This document shows, piece after piece, positions 1 to 9,144 of a DNA stretch of 33,650 nucleotides (the stretch's first letter is position 1; each line of letters starts with the position of its first letter). The position numbers and the translations under genes were made by a program. Origin of the DNA: UBA7692 sp964650845 (GTDB lineage: Bacteria; Bacteroidota; Bacteroidia; Chitinophagales; LD1); the NCBI GenBank assembly GCA_964650845.1, contig CAZYXR010000032.1, positions 1-33,650 of the forward strand. The letters run 5' to 3'. A model generated the notes under the pieces. It saw nothing but the letters and a program-made list of their open reading frames with translations, ran no database searches and was not told where the DNA came from.

Positions 1-1040
1 AAAAAATACCATTGGTTTTTGCATTTCACGGCTTAACCGAAACAGGAACAATTATTAAAAACTATTCGGATTTGAACGCGGTGGCCGACACCGCAGGCTT
101 TGCAGTAATATACGCAAATGGTCTATCGAATAGATGGAATGTTGGTTTTACAGGAACCGGAGCTTCGAGCGAAGATGATTTGGGATTTGCAAATGCAATG
201 ATTGATTACATGATTGCAAATGCTAACAATTGCGACAGCAATATTTGCGCAGCAATTGATACTAACAGAGTTTACTCGTGTGGCATGAGCAATGGAGGAT
301 TTTTCAGCTACTTGTTGGCATGTAAACTAAGCCATCGAATTGCTGCCATTGCATCGGTTACAGGCAGTATGTCCATAGCTACTTACGATAGTTGCAGCCC
401 TTCGCGCGCTGTGCCAATATTTGAACTACATGGCACTACCGACCCTATTGTAGCATACGGTGGAAGCCCTCAAAATGGCACCAAATCTATTGATGATGCG
501 CTTGCGTATTGGCGAAACAACAATGGTTGTACTGGCAATGCAACAACAATTTCATTGCCCGATGTAAATACTACTGATGGCTCTACAGTTCAAAGCATTC
601 ACAACAATGCTTGCAATAACTCAACCGAAGTGCTGCATTACAAAATTACCAACGGAGGTCACACCTGGCCCAGCATGACAGTTGCACAATACCCCGAAAT
701 TATTGTAGGCAAAACGAATAAAGATGTTCATGCCTCGCAAGAAATTTGGCGGTTTTTCAACAAGCATCGTTTAGATAATGTCGCTACTTCTATAAGCAAG
801 CACCAAGTTCACAGCCAATACAAATTCTATCCAAACCCTATTAATGCTGTTCTAAACATTGAGGTCGAAACAGTAAGTGTGTTGCGCGTTTCGGATGTAA
901 ATGGGAAAATAATTGCTACTTACGAATTGCAAACGGGGAGCAACCAAATACAGTGCGAAAATTTTTCGTCAGGAACTTACTTTGCCCGCATTGAAAAAAA
1001 TACCGGAGCGTCTATCAATTTCAGATTTGTAAAAGAGTAA
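1..1040 (+). CDS. Secreted PHB-depolymerase/LpqC-like esterase with T9SS sorting domain (5' end missing)
   Basis: The reading frame is open from the first base of the window, so the N-terminus (signal peptide and first strands) lies outside; the first possible start inside, TTG at 12, falls in the middle of the conserved strand leading into AFHG. Counting from base 12, the nucleophile elbow is G-M-S-N-G-G (Ser93), the acid is in HGTTDPIV (Asp144) and the base is in GGHTWP (His217), as in the poly(3-hydroxybutyrate) depolymerase / feruloyl esterase-like alpha/beta hydrolases. Residues about 270-342 form a typical type IX secretion C-terminal sorting domain (FYPNP near its start, GTYFARI near its end), so the enzyme should be exported across the outer membrane. 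It hydrolyses an ester, but the substrate (polyester, acetylated or feruloylated polysaccharide) cannot be read from sequence. The next gene is convergent, with a 42-bp gap and no clear terminator. Confidence 0.85.
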   Translation, partial: KIPLVFAFHGLTETGTIIKNYSDLNAVADTAGFAVIYANGLSNRWNVGFTGTGASSEDDLGFANAMIDYMIANANNCDSNICAAIDTNRVYSCGMSNGGFFSYLLACKLSHRIAAIASVTGSMSIATYDSCSPSRAVPIFELHGTTDPIVAYGGSPQNGTKSIDDALAYWRNNNGCTGNATTISLPDVNTTDGSTVQSIHNNACNNSTEVLHYKITNGGHTWPSMTVAQYPEIIVGKTNKDVHASQEIWRFFNKHRLDNVATSISKHQVHSQYKFYPNPINAVLNIEVETVSVLRVSDVNGKIIATYELQTGSNQIQCENFSSGTYFARIEKNTGASINFRFVKE

Positions 1041-1082
1041 CATTGAGTTTGCAGAATATTGTTGAGCTTTAGTTTTTCATAC

Positions 1083-2970
1083 CTATCCTACAGCCTCACT
1101 CAATTCCAGCCAGCGCAGTTCTTTAGTTTCTAAATCGGCAGTTAATTTTGCCAATTCATCTAATAGTGGTTGCAACTTTTCGTAGGGCAAATTGCCGGTT
1201 GCAATTTGCTCGTTGAGGGTTGCTTTTTTCTTTTCCATATCGGGCAATTCTTTTTCCAATTTTTCAAACTCTATCTTCTCTTTATAGCTCAGTTTGCGTT
1301 TGGCAGAAGCTGTTGAAATATCTGTAAAATCAAGTGTTTTAACCTCTTCTATCTTTACTGCAGGTTTCTTATTTTTATTACTTGCCTCTGCCAATTCTTG
1401 AATTCGGTATTGCGAATAATTGCCGGGATAATCTTTGATAACGCCTTCGCCTTCAAACACAAAAAGGTGGTCAACCAATTTATCCATAAAGTATCTATCG
1501 TGCGAAACGAGCAACACACACCCTTGATAATTTTGCAAAAATTCCTCTAACACTTGCAGCGTTACCAAATCCAAATCGTTTGTTGGCTCATCAAGAATTA
1601 AAAAGTTGGGATTAGAAAACAATATGCTCAATAACTGCAATCGTTTTCTTTCTCCACCGCTTAGCTTGCTGATGAAGGTAAACTGTTGTTCGGGAGTAAA
1701 AAGAAATCGTTGTAAAAACTGCCCGGCAGAAACTTTAGTGCCATCGGCTAATGGAAAATGCTCGGCAATATTTTTTACAAATTCAATTACACGTTGGTCA
1801 TCTTTCAGTTGAATTCCTTGCTGAGAAAAATAACCAAACACCACCGTTTCACCATGATTTATTTTTCCCGAATCGGGATTTTCTAAACCCATAATCATAT
1901 TCAAAAAAGTGGTTTTGCCTGTACCATTTTTGCCAATAATACCAATGCGTTCGCCTCTTTTAAAAGTATAATCGAAGCCTTTAAGCATCACTCCATCGCC
2001 AAAAGATTTATATACTTTTTTTAGTTCTAAAATTTTGCCGCCAAGCCTTGTCATTTTCACCTCCAACTGAAGGTTTTCGCGCTTTACACCCGAAAAAGCC
2101 TTTTCTTCTACTTCATAAAAAGCATCTTGCCGACTTTTTGATTTTGTCGTGCGCGCCTTTGGTTGCTTGCGCATCCACTCCAATTCTTTTCTATAAAGGT
2201 TTTGTGCTTTGTCTATACTGGCGCCTTTGGCAACTTCGCGCTCGGCTTTTTTCTGTAAATAGTAAGCGTAACTACCTTTGTGGAAATACAACTTTCCGCC
2301 TTCCATTTCCCATATTTCTTCGCACACTTCATCTAAAAAATATCTATCGTGCGATACCAGTAAAAGCGTTACGTTATCTTTTGAAAGAAAATGACCAAGC
2401 CAATCAATCATTTCAAAATCGAGGTGGTTTGTTGGCTCATCCAGTATCAACAAAGTATGTTGTTCAAAGAATGAAAGATCTATCAAAACCTTAGCCAATG
2501 CAAGACGCTTGCGCTGGCCGCCACTAAGTTTATGCACAGGCTGCTCCAAATGATGAATGTTTAATCGAGTAAGCACTTGGGTTACAAGATTTTCAAAATT
2601 CCATGCATTCAACTCGTCCATTCTACCCATCACGTGTTGCAACTTTTCATCACTGTTTTCGGCATCCATCAGCTGCTCATACTCTTTTACTACTTGCACC
2701 ACCGGGTGATTGTGTTGAAAAATATTTTCGAGTACCGTGTTGTTTTCCTCAAGTTCCGGGTCTTGCTCCAAAAAGCTAACCCGCACATCTTTGTGTACCC
2801 AAAGCGAGCCGCCTTGTGTAGTTTCTTTGCCACCTAAAATGCNNNNNNNNNNTGCCATTGGCGGCAACCAATGCAATTTTATCGCCCTGCGAAATATGAA
2901 AAGTAAGATTGCCGAAAAGTTGTTTCTCTGCGAATGTTTTGGAGAGCGCCTCTGCGCTTAAATAATGCAT
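1083..2970 (-). CDS. uup: ABC-F family ATPase, Uup-like, with assembly gap in the first Walker A
   Basis: Cytosolic protein with two ABC ATPase domains and no membrane segments. The start is ATG at 2970 (MHYLSAEAL), followed by the beginning of Walker A (V-A-A-N-G), after which ten N (2843-2852) break the frame. The other side resumes with I-L-G-G-K in a different frame. The first signature is LSGGQRKRLALAK with Walker B ILDEPTNHLD; the second domain has Walker A GIIGKNGTGKTTFLN, signature LSGGERKRLQLL and ILDEPTNDLD. Between the domains lies the basic linker typical of ABC-F proteins, and the last ~70 residues form a charged coiled coil as in Uup. Members of the family act on ribosomes or in tolerance of DNA or ribosome stress. 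Two separate reading frames seen here are one gene: restoring the Walker A motif needs 21 bases instead of 10 (inference). Confidence 0.88.
2843..2852. other. Assembly gap (10 N) inside the ABC-F gene
   Basis: Ten N interrupt the Walker A codons of the ABC-F ATPase. The codons on the two sides are in different frames, so the number of N is a placeholder. Family conservation (A-N-G-x-G-K-S/T-T-L-L-x-I-L) predicts 21 missing bases. Confidence 0.95.
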
Positions 2971-3048
2971 GGCGCGAATGTAAACACGTTTTCGGTATTA
3001 TATTTTGAATTGAGTATCGCAAAAGTCCATTAGTGCATTACTTTAGGC

Positions 3049-4587
3049 TTGCAATTATTCTTTTTTATAGTGCAAAGTTACCCAAGCAAAGAAAAATTAT
3101 CATCTCCGCTTTTTTACTGCTGTTTACTAAGTGGTATTGCTGTGTATTTTTTTCTTGCATTTTTGTTTTCAGAAAAACTGCAAGCCAACAGCGGCCTGGG
3201 GTGGGATGGGTTTCGCTATGCCGATTTAGCAACAAATCTTTTGGAAAGTAAAGAGCTAGACTCTTATCTTATAATGCGCATTATTCCATCGGCTTGGGTA
3301 CATATTGTATTTAACTTTTTTAGTATTGATTTTACACCGCAAAACATCATCAGGGCATTTGAAGCAATCAATTTGATAAGTATTCTATTGGGCACATATT
3401 TTACTAAGCGAGCAATGGAACATTTTGACATTAAACCGATGCTTCAAATACTGGGATTGCTACTACTTATAGTAAACTATGCTATACTAAATTTCACAGT
3501 TTATTACCCCGTGATGTTGGATGCTGCCGGCTTTGCATTAGGTGCAGCATTGCTGCATTTTTATTTGCGAAAAGAGCATCTCAATGTTTGGTTAATATCC
3601 ATTTTAGGATTTTTTACTTGGCCTACAATAGGTTTTTTGGGTGCTATTATGTTGATTTTTCCTTATCCTAAAACAATAGATGAAAGAGCGTATCAATCTC
3701 CAAAATTCAGTGGTTATATTCTTCCTACAATTGCATTTTTATACATAATAATTATAGGCTTTTATCTTGTTTACTACACCACCAATTTTAAACCCATGGC
3801 TTACACATTGCCATTGGATAAAAACCTTGCACCGGTAAGCATTGTGGCACTTGCTTTTACCGCGCTGTGGTGGGCATTGTGGATTAGCAACTTCCCTGTA
3901 TTTGCAATAAAATATATTAAACACACCATCAGCCTATATGGCATAATAAGCGTAGTGATTTTAGCACTTACTTTTTTGTTTTTTAAATCACTTAAAGACC
4001 TGCCAGCCTCCGAAAACTTGAGTCATTTTATTTTAACTCGTCCACAAATAGTAATGGGTGTTGTGAAGCCTTTTATTGTTTTGGTTTCGCACATAAATTA
4101 CTTCGGCTCGGTTTTGATATTGCTATTGCTTTTTACGCGTACCGTACAAAACAACTTAAAGCAATTAGGTTTAGGCTTTGTTTTAGCAATACTGTTCAAC
4201 TTAATGTTGTTTGGCATAGTTAGCGAATCAAGAAGCCTTATCAATTTATTGCCTTGGTTTGTAGTAATGTTGGTTGTATGTATCAATCACTTAAAGTTTT
4301 CATTTTGGATGTTTGCACCAGCTATAATTTTCAATATTGTTAGTAGTAAAATATGGTTGAAAATTGGCGATGTAAATAATTCCGGCTTCAATGCCGATGG
4401 CACAATTGCGTTTCCATATCAGAAGTTTTTCATGAATTTAGGACCTTGGATAAGCACGCAAATGTGGCTGCTGTTTTGCGTTGTATGCGCCTTGACTCTA
4501 TTGATACAATTACTTTTTTTGTTTGAGATAAGAATAGCAGACGGTAAATTATATTTCAAAAATCGCTACACTAAAATACTTGAATAG
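3049..4587 (+). CDS. Polytopic membrane protein, GT-C glycosyltransferase-like, first gene of polysaccharide operon
   Basis: About 505-512 residues with roughly ten to twelve hydrophobic segments. The N-terminal segment is followed by a loop containing G-W-D-G-F-R-Y-A-D; an acidic residue in the first extracytoplasmic loop is a hallmark of GT-C glycosyltransferases (lipid-phosphate-sugar users), but I do not recognise the family with certainty. No ATG lies near the start: candidates are TTG 3049 and GTG 3070, and the first membrane segment follows either. It opens a run of genes spaced by a few bases or overlapping; its TAG stop shares one base with the GTG of the WbqC gene. Context suggests an inner-membrane role in building or transferring a surface glycan. 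An O-unit ligase or a polymerase is the alternative. Divergent from the ABC-F gene, with 78 bp between. Confidence 0.72.
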   Translation: MQLFFFIVQSYPSKEKLSSPLFYCCLLSGIAVYFFLAFLFSEKLQANSGLGWDGFRYADLATNLLESKELDSYLIMRIIPSAWVHIVFNFFSIDFTPQNIIRAFEAINLISILLGTYFTKRAMEHFDIKPMLQILGLLLLIVNYAILNFTVYYPVMLDAAGFALGAALLHFYLRKEHLNVWLISILGFFTWPTIGFLGAIMLIFPYPKTIDERAYQSPKFSGYILPTIAFLYIIIIGFYLVYYTTNFKPMAYTLPLDKNLAPVSIVALAFTALWWALWISNFPVFAIKYIKHTISLYGIISVVILALTFLFFKSLKDLPASENLSHFILTRPQIVMGVVKPFIVLVSHINYFGSVLILLLLFTRTVQNNLKQLGLGFVLAILFNLMLFGIVSESRSLINLLPWFVVMLVVCINHLKFSFWMFAPAIIFNIVSSKIWLKIGDVNNSGFNADGTIAFPYQKFFMNLGPWISTQMWLLFCVVCALTLLIQLLFLFEIRIADGKLYFKNRYTKILE

Positions 4588-5273
4588 TGAAAGCTCTGAT
4601 TACACAAAGCAATTACATTCCGTGGAAAGGATATTTTGACAATATTCAGCAGGCGGATGTGTTTGTGGTGTTTGACGATATGCAATATACACGAAGAGAT
4701 TGGCGCAACAGAAACTCTATTAAAACTGCTCAGGGTTTAAAATGGCTTACAATCCCTGTTGAGGTAAAAGGAAAATATTTTCAGAAAATAAACGAAACAA
4801 AAATTTCGGAAACAAATTGGCAACAAAGCCACCTATCGCTGATAAAACAGAATTATTCAAAATCCCCATTTTTTAATGAATTGTACCCTTGGATTGAATC
4901 GCTTTATCGCAATGCAGAATTTGAATACATTACAGAGGTAAATGTGTTTTTCTTAAAAGAAGTTTGTAGTTTCTTGGGCATCAATACCTTGTTTTTAGAT
5001 AGTCGAGAATTTGAATTGCAAGATGGTAAAACCGAAAGATTGATTGCCGTTTGCAAAAAAATAAACGCCACCGAGTATTTAACCGGACCATCGGCAAAAA
5101 GCTATATTCAAGAAGAATTATTTGAAGCAGAAAAAATTAAAATTAGTTACTTTGATTATGAAGGCTACCCCGAATACAAACAGTTTTATCCCCCATTTAA
5201 TCATCATGTTTGCATTTGGGATTTAATTTTAAACACAGGTTCCGAGAGCCAAAAATATATTTCCAAAAAATGA
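4587..5273 (+). CDS. WbqC family protein
   Basis: 228 residues, start GTG at 4587 overlapping the previous stop by one base. The N-terminus (K-A-L-I-T-Q-S-N-Y-I-P-W-K-G-Y-F-D) and the segment F-D-D-M-Q-Y-T-R-R-D-W-R-N-R-N are the hallmark of the WbqC-like family, known from O-antigen and other polysaccharide clusters. Other visible family features are W-L-T-I-P-V and S-Y-I-Q at about residue 165 onward. The biochemical activity of WbqC proteins is not established; they are cytosolic and may belong to sugar modification. The stop overlaps the ATG of the next gene by four bases (ATGA), so the two are translationally coupled. A second, divergent WbqC protein lies at 10745-11386. Confidence 0.88.
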   Translation: MKALITQSNYIPWKGYFDNIQQADVFVVFDDMQYTRRDWRNRNSIKTAQGLKWLTIPVEVKGKYFQKINETKISETNWQQSHLSLIKQNYSKSPFFNELYPWIESLYRNAEFEYITEVNVFFLKEVCSFLGINTLFLDSREFELQDGKTERLIAVCKKINATEYLTGPSAKSYIQEELFEAEKIKISYFDYEGYPEYKQFYPPFNHHVCIWDLILNTGSESQKYISKK

Positions 5274-6196
5274 AATTATCAATAATTAGCCCTGTTTATA
5301 AAGCAGAAAAAATAATTGATGAATTGGTAAAAAGAATCATTCAAGTTGTAGCTCCAATAACTGATGATTACGAAATTATTTTAATAGAAGATTGCAGCCC
5401 CGATGACAGCTGGGAGGAAATTGAAAATCAATGTAGCCGCAATAAAAAAATTAAAGGAATAAAACTGAGTAAAAATTTTGGCCAGCACTACGCAATTAGC
5501 GCAGGCATTGATGCTTGCAAAGGAGACTATGCGGTAATTATTGACTGCGATTTGCAAGACAACCCTAAATACATAGCCGAGCTGATTAAAGAAGCTGAAA
5601 GTGGTTTTGACATTGTTTATACTTCAAAATATTCGAGAAACCACTCGGGATTTAAAAACATTACCGCCAAGATTTTTAATTGCATATTTAATTATCTGGC
5701 AGAAAATAAAACTTCTAGAAATGATGTTGGAAGCTTCTCTTTAATAAGCAGAAAAGTAATTGATGCTTACAAGCAAATAAACGACTCGCGAAGGCATTAC
5801 TTAATGATACTTCGCGATCTCGGCTTTAAACACACCTACGTAAAAATTGACCATCAAAAACGCTTTGAAGGCAAATCATCTTATAGTGTTTCAAAACTCA
5901 TCAACCATGCCATTGATGGCATTACCTTTAATTCTACAAAATTACTTAGAATATCCATAGGCATTGGGTTTGGCATGTGTGCCATTGCCTTTTTCTGGGC
6001 TTTGTATTTAGTGTTTCTTTATATTTTCAGAACAATACCAGAAGGCTATACTTCCTTAATGGTAATGCTACTGTTATCTACAGGTATCATTTTAATTTCA
6101 ATCGGCATCACAGGAATTTATATTGGAAACATTTTTCAACAAGTAAAGGGCAGGCCTCTTTATTTTATTGACAAAAAACTGAATGAAGATTCCTAA
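5270..6196 (+). CDS. GT2 glycosyltransferase, GtrB/DPM1-like with two C-terminal membrane segments
   Basis: 308 residues from ATG 5270. The frame is open further upstream, but this ATG overlaps the WbqC stop (ATGA) and gives the correct family N-terminus (MKLSIISPVYKAEK). It carries a GT-A fold with E-D-C-S-P-D-D (about 40-46), K-N-F-G-Q-H (68-73), the DxD metal site I-D-C-D-L-Q-D (Asp92, Asp94) and the acceptor-side motif K-R-F-E-G-K-S-S-Y. Two hydrophobic spans (about 230-256 and 262-290) end in G-I-Y-I-G-N-I and R-P-L-Y, as in enzymes that transfer a sugar from a nucleotide to undecaprenyl or dolichyl phosphate at the cytosolic face of the membrane. Likely product: a polyprenyl-phosphate sugar that a GT-C-type protein, perhaps the first gene of this operon, could use. 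Donor sugar unknown. Confidence 0.88.
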   Translation: MKLSIISPVYKAEKIIDELVKRIIQVVAPITDDYEIILIEDCSPDDSWEEIENQCSRNKKIKGIKLSKNFGQHYAISAGIDACKGDYAVIIDCDLQDNPKYIAELIKEAESGFDIVYTSKYSRNHSGFKNITAKIFNCIFNYLAENKTSRNDVGSFSLISRKVIDAYKQINDSRRHYLMILRDLGFKHTYVKIDHQKRFEGKSSYSVSKLINHAIDGITFNSTKLLRISIGIGFGMCAIAFFWALYLVFLYIFRTIPEGYTSLMVMLLLSTGIILISIGITGIYIGNIFQQVKGRPLYFIDKKLNEDS

Positions 6197-6210
6197 CACA
6201 ATTGCATTAA

Positions 6211-7011
6211 ATGAAAAGCTACGGCATTACTTCGCAAAGCGTGATAAATAGCAGAATAGATTATCACATAGAAAACCTCCGAATAAAAGGCTACTCAATA
6301 GAGCGTGATTTATTGGAAGTTGCTAAATGCAATTCATTTATTGAAAACCTGGAATCAATTTACAACAAGCAAGAAGCTGAGTTTGGCAAAGAACAGTTGA
6401 ACCGCATTAACGAAGCCGACTTGGTGCGAATGCCTTTTGCAAGCAACAACGACTTCATTGCGCTGTTTACGAATTCATTCTTCTTAGAAATATCTAAAAA
6501 ATACATTGGCAGTCATTTTCATTTGCATTTACAAAATGGAATTATAAATAGACCGCAAAACACTCATCATCAATCATCGTGGCATAGAGATTTGCCGTAT
6601 CAAGATTGGGTTATCAGCAAGCCACTTGGCGTTAATGCATTTTATTGCCTTTCGGATTTTAAAGCAGAAAATGGCGCTACATTTGTTTTGCCCTACTCGC
6701 ATAGGCTCGACCACTTTCCCAGCGAGGAGTTTGTAAATGAAAATGAAGTTCAGTTGATTGCTCCAAAAGGCGCAGTAATTTTTTTCGATAGCATGTTGTA
6801 TCACCGCGCTGGCACAAATACTTCAAGTGAAATTCGATATGGCATCAACAATATGTTTGTTGTGCCTATTTTGAAACAACAAATTGATGTAGCATCTATT
6901 GCCGATAAAATTTCGGACAACGAAGAAGTAAGAAAGCTTTTGGGTTACGATTTTAGACTGGAAAACAATGTAGCTGCATATAGAAACAGAAAAATAAAAA
7001 AATATGAATAG
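6211..7011 (+). CDS. Phytanoyl-CoA dioxygenase (PhyH) family Fe(II)/2-oxoglutarate oxygenase
   Basis: 266 residues, ATG 6211, 14 bases after the glycosyltransferase. The double-stranded beta-helix metal triad is visible: W-H-R-D (His125, Asp127) and L-Y-H-R-A-G (His198), with Arg209 in E-I-R-Y-G as the probable 2-oxoglutarate anchor. PhyH relatives hydroxylate lipids, small molecules or sugars using Fe(II), oxygen and 2-oxoglutarate. Inside a polysaccharide operon the natural guess is oxidation of a nucleotide sugar or of a glycan substituent, but the substrate is not readable. The last eight bases overlap the start of the methyltransferase gene, so both are probably made together. Cytosolic, no signal peptide. 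Confidence 0.86.
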   Translation: MKSYGITSQSVINSRIDYHIENLRIKGYSIERDLLEVAKCNSFIENLESIYNKQEAEFGKEQLNRINEADLVRMPFASNNDFIALFTNSFFLEISKKYIGSHFHLHLQNGIINRPQNTHHQSSWHRDLPYQDWVISKPLGVNAFYCLSDFKAENGATFVLPYSHRLDHFPSEEFVNENEVQLIAPKGAVIFFDSMLYHRAGTNTSSEIRYGINNMFVVPILKQQIDVASIADKISDNEEVRKLLGYDFRLENNVAAYRNRKIKKYE

Positions 7012-7630
7012 TAAAATTCTAAAGGGAGTTGAACAATACTATTCTCAAAAAATTTCTGAGCATGGCGATAATTCTTTGGGCGTAGATTGGAACTCAAAAG
7101 AGTCGCAGTATTTACGTTTTGAGCAGCTTTCAAAACTATTCAACAACAATAATAAAATCAATGTGCTTGATTACGGATGTGGCTATGGAGAATATATCAA
7201 TTTCCTAAATCAAAATTTTGGTTCTGCCTCAGTTACCTACACCGGATATGATGTTTCAGAACAAATGCTTGCTACAGGAAAGCATTTGTTTGAACACAGC
7301 CAAAATATTTCATTTACTCAAGAGCAGCCAACTGCAAAATTCGACTACACTATTGCAAGTGGAGTTTTTAATGTGAAACTCGACTTGGCCACTAACGAAG
7401 AATGGCTACAATACATTTTAAATACGCTCGACACTATCAACAATCTTTCAGAAAAAGGATTTGCATTTAACTTGCTTACAAAATACTCTGACAAAGAATT
7501 TATGAAAGCCTACCTCTACTATGCCGACCCACTATTTCTTTTCCATTATTGTAAAGAAAATTTTTCGCGCAACGTGGCTCTGCTTCATGATTACGGCTTG
7601 TATGAATTCACTTTAATAGTAAGAAAATGA
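7004..7630 (+). CDS. Class I SAM-dependent methyltransferase
   Basis: 208 residues, ATG 7004, overlapping the dioxygenase stop by eight bases. Motif I is L-D-Y-G-C-G-Y-G-E-Y (Asp57 to Tyr64) and the acidic residue that holds the SAM ribose is in T-G-Y-D-V-S (Asp83). The motif IV region reads F-D-Y-T-I-A-S-G-V-F-N. The C-terminal part (F-A-F-N-L-L-T near residue 150 and the following Y-A-D-P) matches small-molecule methyltransferases found in glycan clusters. Likely methylates a sugar or a sugar acyl group; O- versus N-methylation cannot be told. Overlaps the next start by four bases (ATGA). Confidence 0.85.
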   Translation: MNSKILKGVEQYYSQKISEHGDNSLGVDWNSKESQYLRFEQLSKLFNNNNKINVLDYGCGYGEYINFLNQNFGSASVTYTGYDVSEQMLATGKHLFEHSQNISFTQEQPTAKFDYTIASGVFNVKLDLATNEEWLQYILNTLDTINNLSEKGFAFNLLTKYSDKEFMKAYLYYADPLFLFHYCKENFSRNVALLHDYGLYEFTLIVRK

Positions 7631-8292
7631 AACCAAAAAAACTAATCATTTTTGGCACTGGCGATGTTGCGCAAATTACGAAACATTACTTTGAAATCGA
7701 TTCGGAGTACGAAGTAGTAGCATTTACAGTTGATAGCGCATACTGTACCGAAAGCACTTTTGAAGGACTGCCGCTGATTCCATTTAATGAAATTGAGCAA
7801 AAAAAAAGCACTAAGGAACATGATATGTTTATTGCATTAAGCTACACACAAATGAACAAGCTACGTGCTCAAAAATATGCCGAGGCCAAAACAAAAGGTT
7901 ACCGAATTGCATCTTACATCAGTTCCAAATGCAGCTATCTTTCGCAGTTTCAACCCGGAGAAAACACCTTCATTTTTGAGGACAATACCATACAACCATT
8001 TGTAAAAATTGGCGATAATGTAACGCTTTGGAGCGGCAACCACATTGGTCACCACTCTACAATTGAAAGCCATAATTTTATCAGTTCTCATGTTGTAATT
8101 TCAGGGCACTGCAAAATAAACTCCTTTTGCTTTTTGGGCGTAAACTCTACCTTGGCTCACAATGTTGAACTTGCCGAAGGCACGCTTTTAGGCGCGGGTG
8201 TTGTTATTAGCAAAAACACCGAGCAGTATGGTGTGTATGTTGCGCCTCGCCCATTAAAATTGGACAAGAAAAGCGATGAAATAAAACTTTAA
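7627..8292 (+). CDS. NeuD/PglD-like sugar acyltransferase (left-handed beta-helix)
   Basis: 221 residues, ATG 7627 overlapping the methyltransferase stop by four bases. The N-terminal half is the Rossmann-like nucleotide-sugar binding domain of this family (K-L-I-I-F-G-T-G-D-V-A), and residues about 115-210 are hexapeptide repeats forming a left-handed beta-helix (I-G-D-N-V, I-G-H-H-S-T-I-E, L-G-A-G-V-V-I). The histidines near 140-143 lie where NeuD and PglD keep their general base. Relatives transfer acetyl or other acyl groups from CoA to amino groups of nucleotide-linked sugars. With the RffA-type aminotransferase two genes downstream, the simplest model is N-acylation of dTDP-4-amino-4,6-dideoxygalactose. 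It belongs to a different family from the GNAT enzyme WecD that does this job in enterobacteria. Confidence 0.87.
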   Translation: MKPKKLIIFGTGDVAQITKHYFEIDSEYEVVAFTVDSAYCTESTFEGLPLIPFNEIEQKKSTKEHDMFIALSYTQMNKLRAQKYAEAKTKGYRIASYISSKCSYLSQFQPGENTFIFEDNTIQPFVKIGDNVTLWSGNHIGHHSTIESHNFISSHVVISGHCKINSFCFLGVNSTLAHNVELAEGTLLGAGVVISKNTEQYGVYVAPRPLKLDKKSDEIKL

Positions 8293-8293
8293 G

Positions 8294-9144
8294 ATGCGCT
8301 GGAAAAAACTTGGAAATATTTTTTGTCCGTCTGGCAACGTTCCGCTGCTGTGTAGTCATGCAGCAAATCCATTAGCCGTGCATGTAGAAAAAAATATTTT
8401 CAGAATCTACTTCAGCGGAAGAGATATACACAACAAATCATCGGTAGGGTTTTTGGATTACGATATTGTGCTGCACAAGGTAATACAACAATGCACTGCT
8501 CCTGTTTTTACTTACGGTGCAGCAAATACATTTTACTCTCATGGCGTAAGTATTGGCAACATGTATTCTGCAGCCAATAAAAACTACATCCTATTTATGG
8601 GTTGGCAAATGCCCGAAAACAAACATTGGCGAGGCGATATTGGTAGAATAGAAATGAATGGAAAAAGTGAGTTTTCATTAAATCCCAATTCGCCATTTAT
8701 GGGCATTGATAGCGAATGTGGTATGGTTCAACTCTTTCGTGGAGTTCAGAAAATGGCGAAATGGTTCATGTAATAAAATATGCCACTTCAAATGATGCTG
8801 TTCGCTGGCAAAAACACGGTGTGGCAATACCATTTTCTTTAGGTGTTGCGCAAGCGTTTTCTCGCCCTACGGTAGTTATTGATAACAGCGGGTATCACAT
8901 GTGGTATTCGTTTCGCTCGGGCAATGGCACCGCGTATAGAATTGGCTACGCACATAGCTTTGATGGCACAAACTGGACAAGAAAACACACCGAAGCGGGT
9001 ATTGATATTTCCGGTAGTGGTTGGGATAGTGAAATGATTTGCTATCCATTTGTTTTTGATTTTTCGGGTAAGCGATATATGTTATACAATGGAAATGGTT
9101 ATGGAAAAACCGGAATAGGACTTGCAACTTTAGAACATGGATAA
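8294..9144 (+). pseudogene. Beta-propeller GH43/GH130-like protein, frameshifted (mutation or assembly error)
   Basis: One gene in two frames. The 5' part starts at ATG 8294 (MRWKKLGNIFCPSG) and reads 159 codons to a stop at 8773, but homology-like sequence is lost after I-D-S-E-C at about 8717. The 3' part continues in another frame from 8716 (M-W-Y-G-S-T-L-S-W-S-S-E-N-G) to 9144. Together they make the five-bladed-propeller protein often found in polysaccharide clusters: A-A-N-P, Y-F-S-G-R-D, M-W-Y-G-S, M-W-Y-S-F-R, then G-W-D-S-E-M-I-C-Y-P-F-V and Y-N-G-N-G-Y-G. From memory of the family, the segment S-Y-P-x-V-x(5-8)-Y-x, about 15 residues between D-S-E-C and M-W-Y-G-S, is absent, so a deletion of ~43-49 bases is more likely than a single-base error. 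The last eight bases overlap rffA. Predicted cytosolic; no signal peptide. Activity unproven. Confidence 0.72.

Noticed and set aside
2048..2494. 148-codon open frame on the plus strand
   Set aside because: It is antisense to the ABC-F gene, whose motifs are unmistakable on the minus strand.
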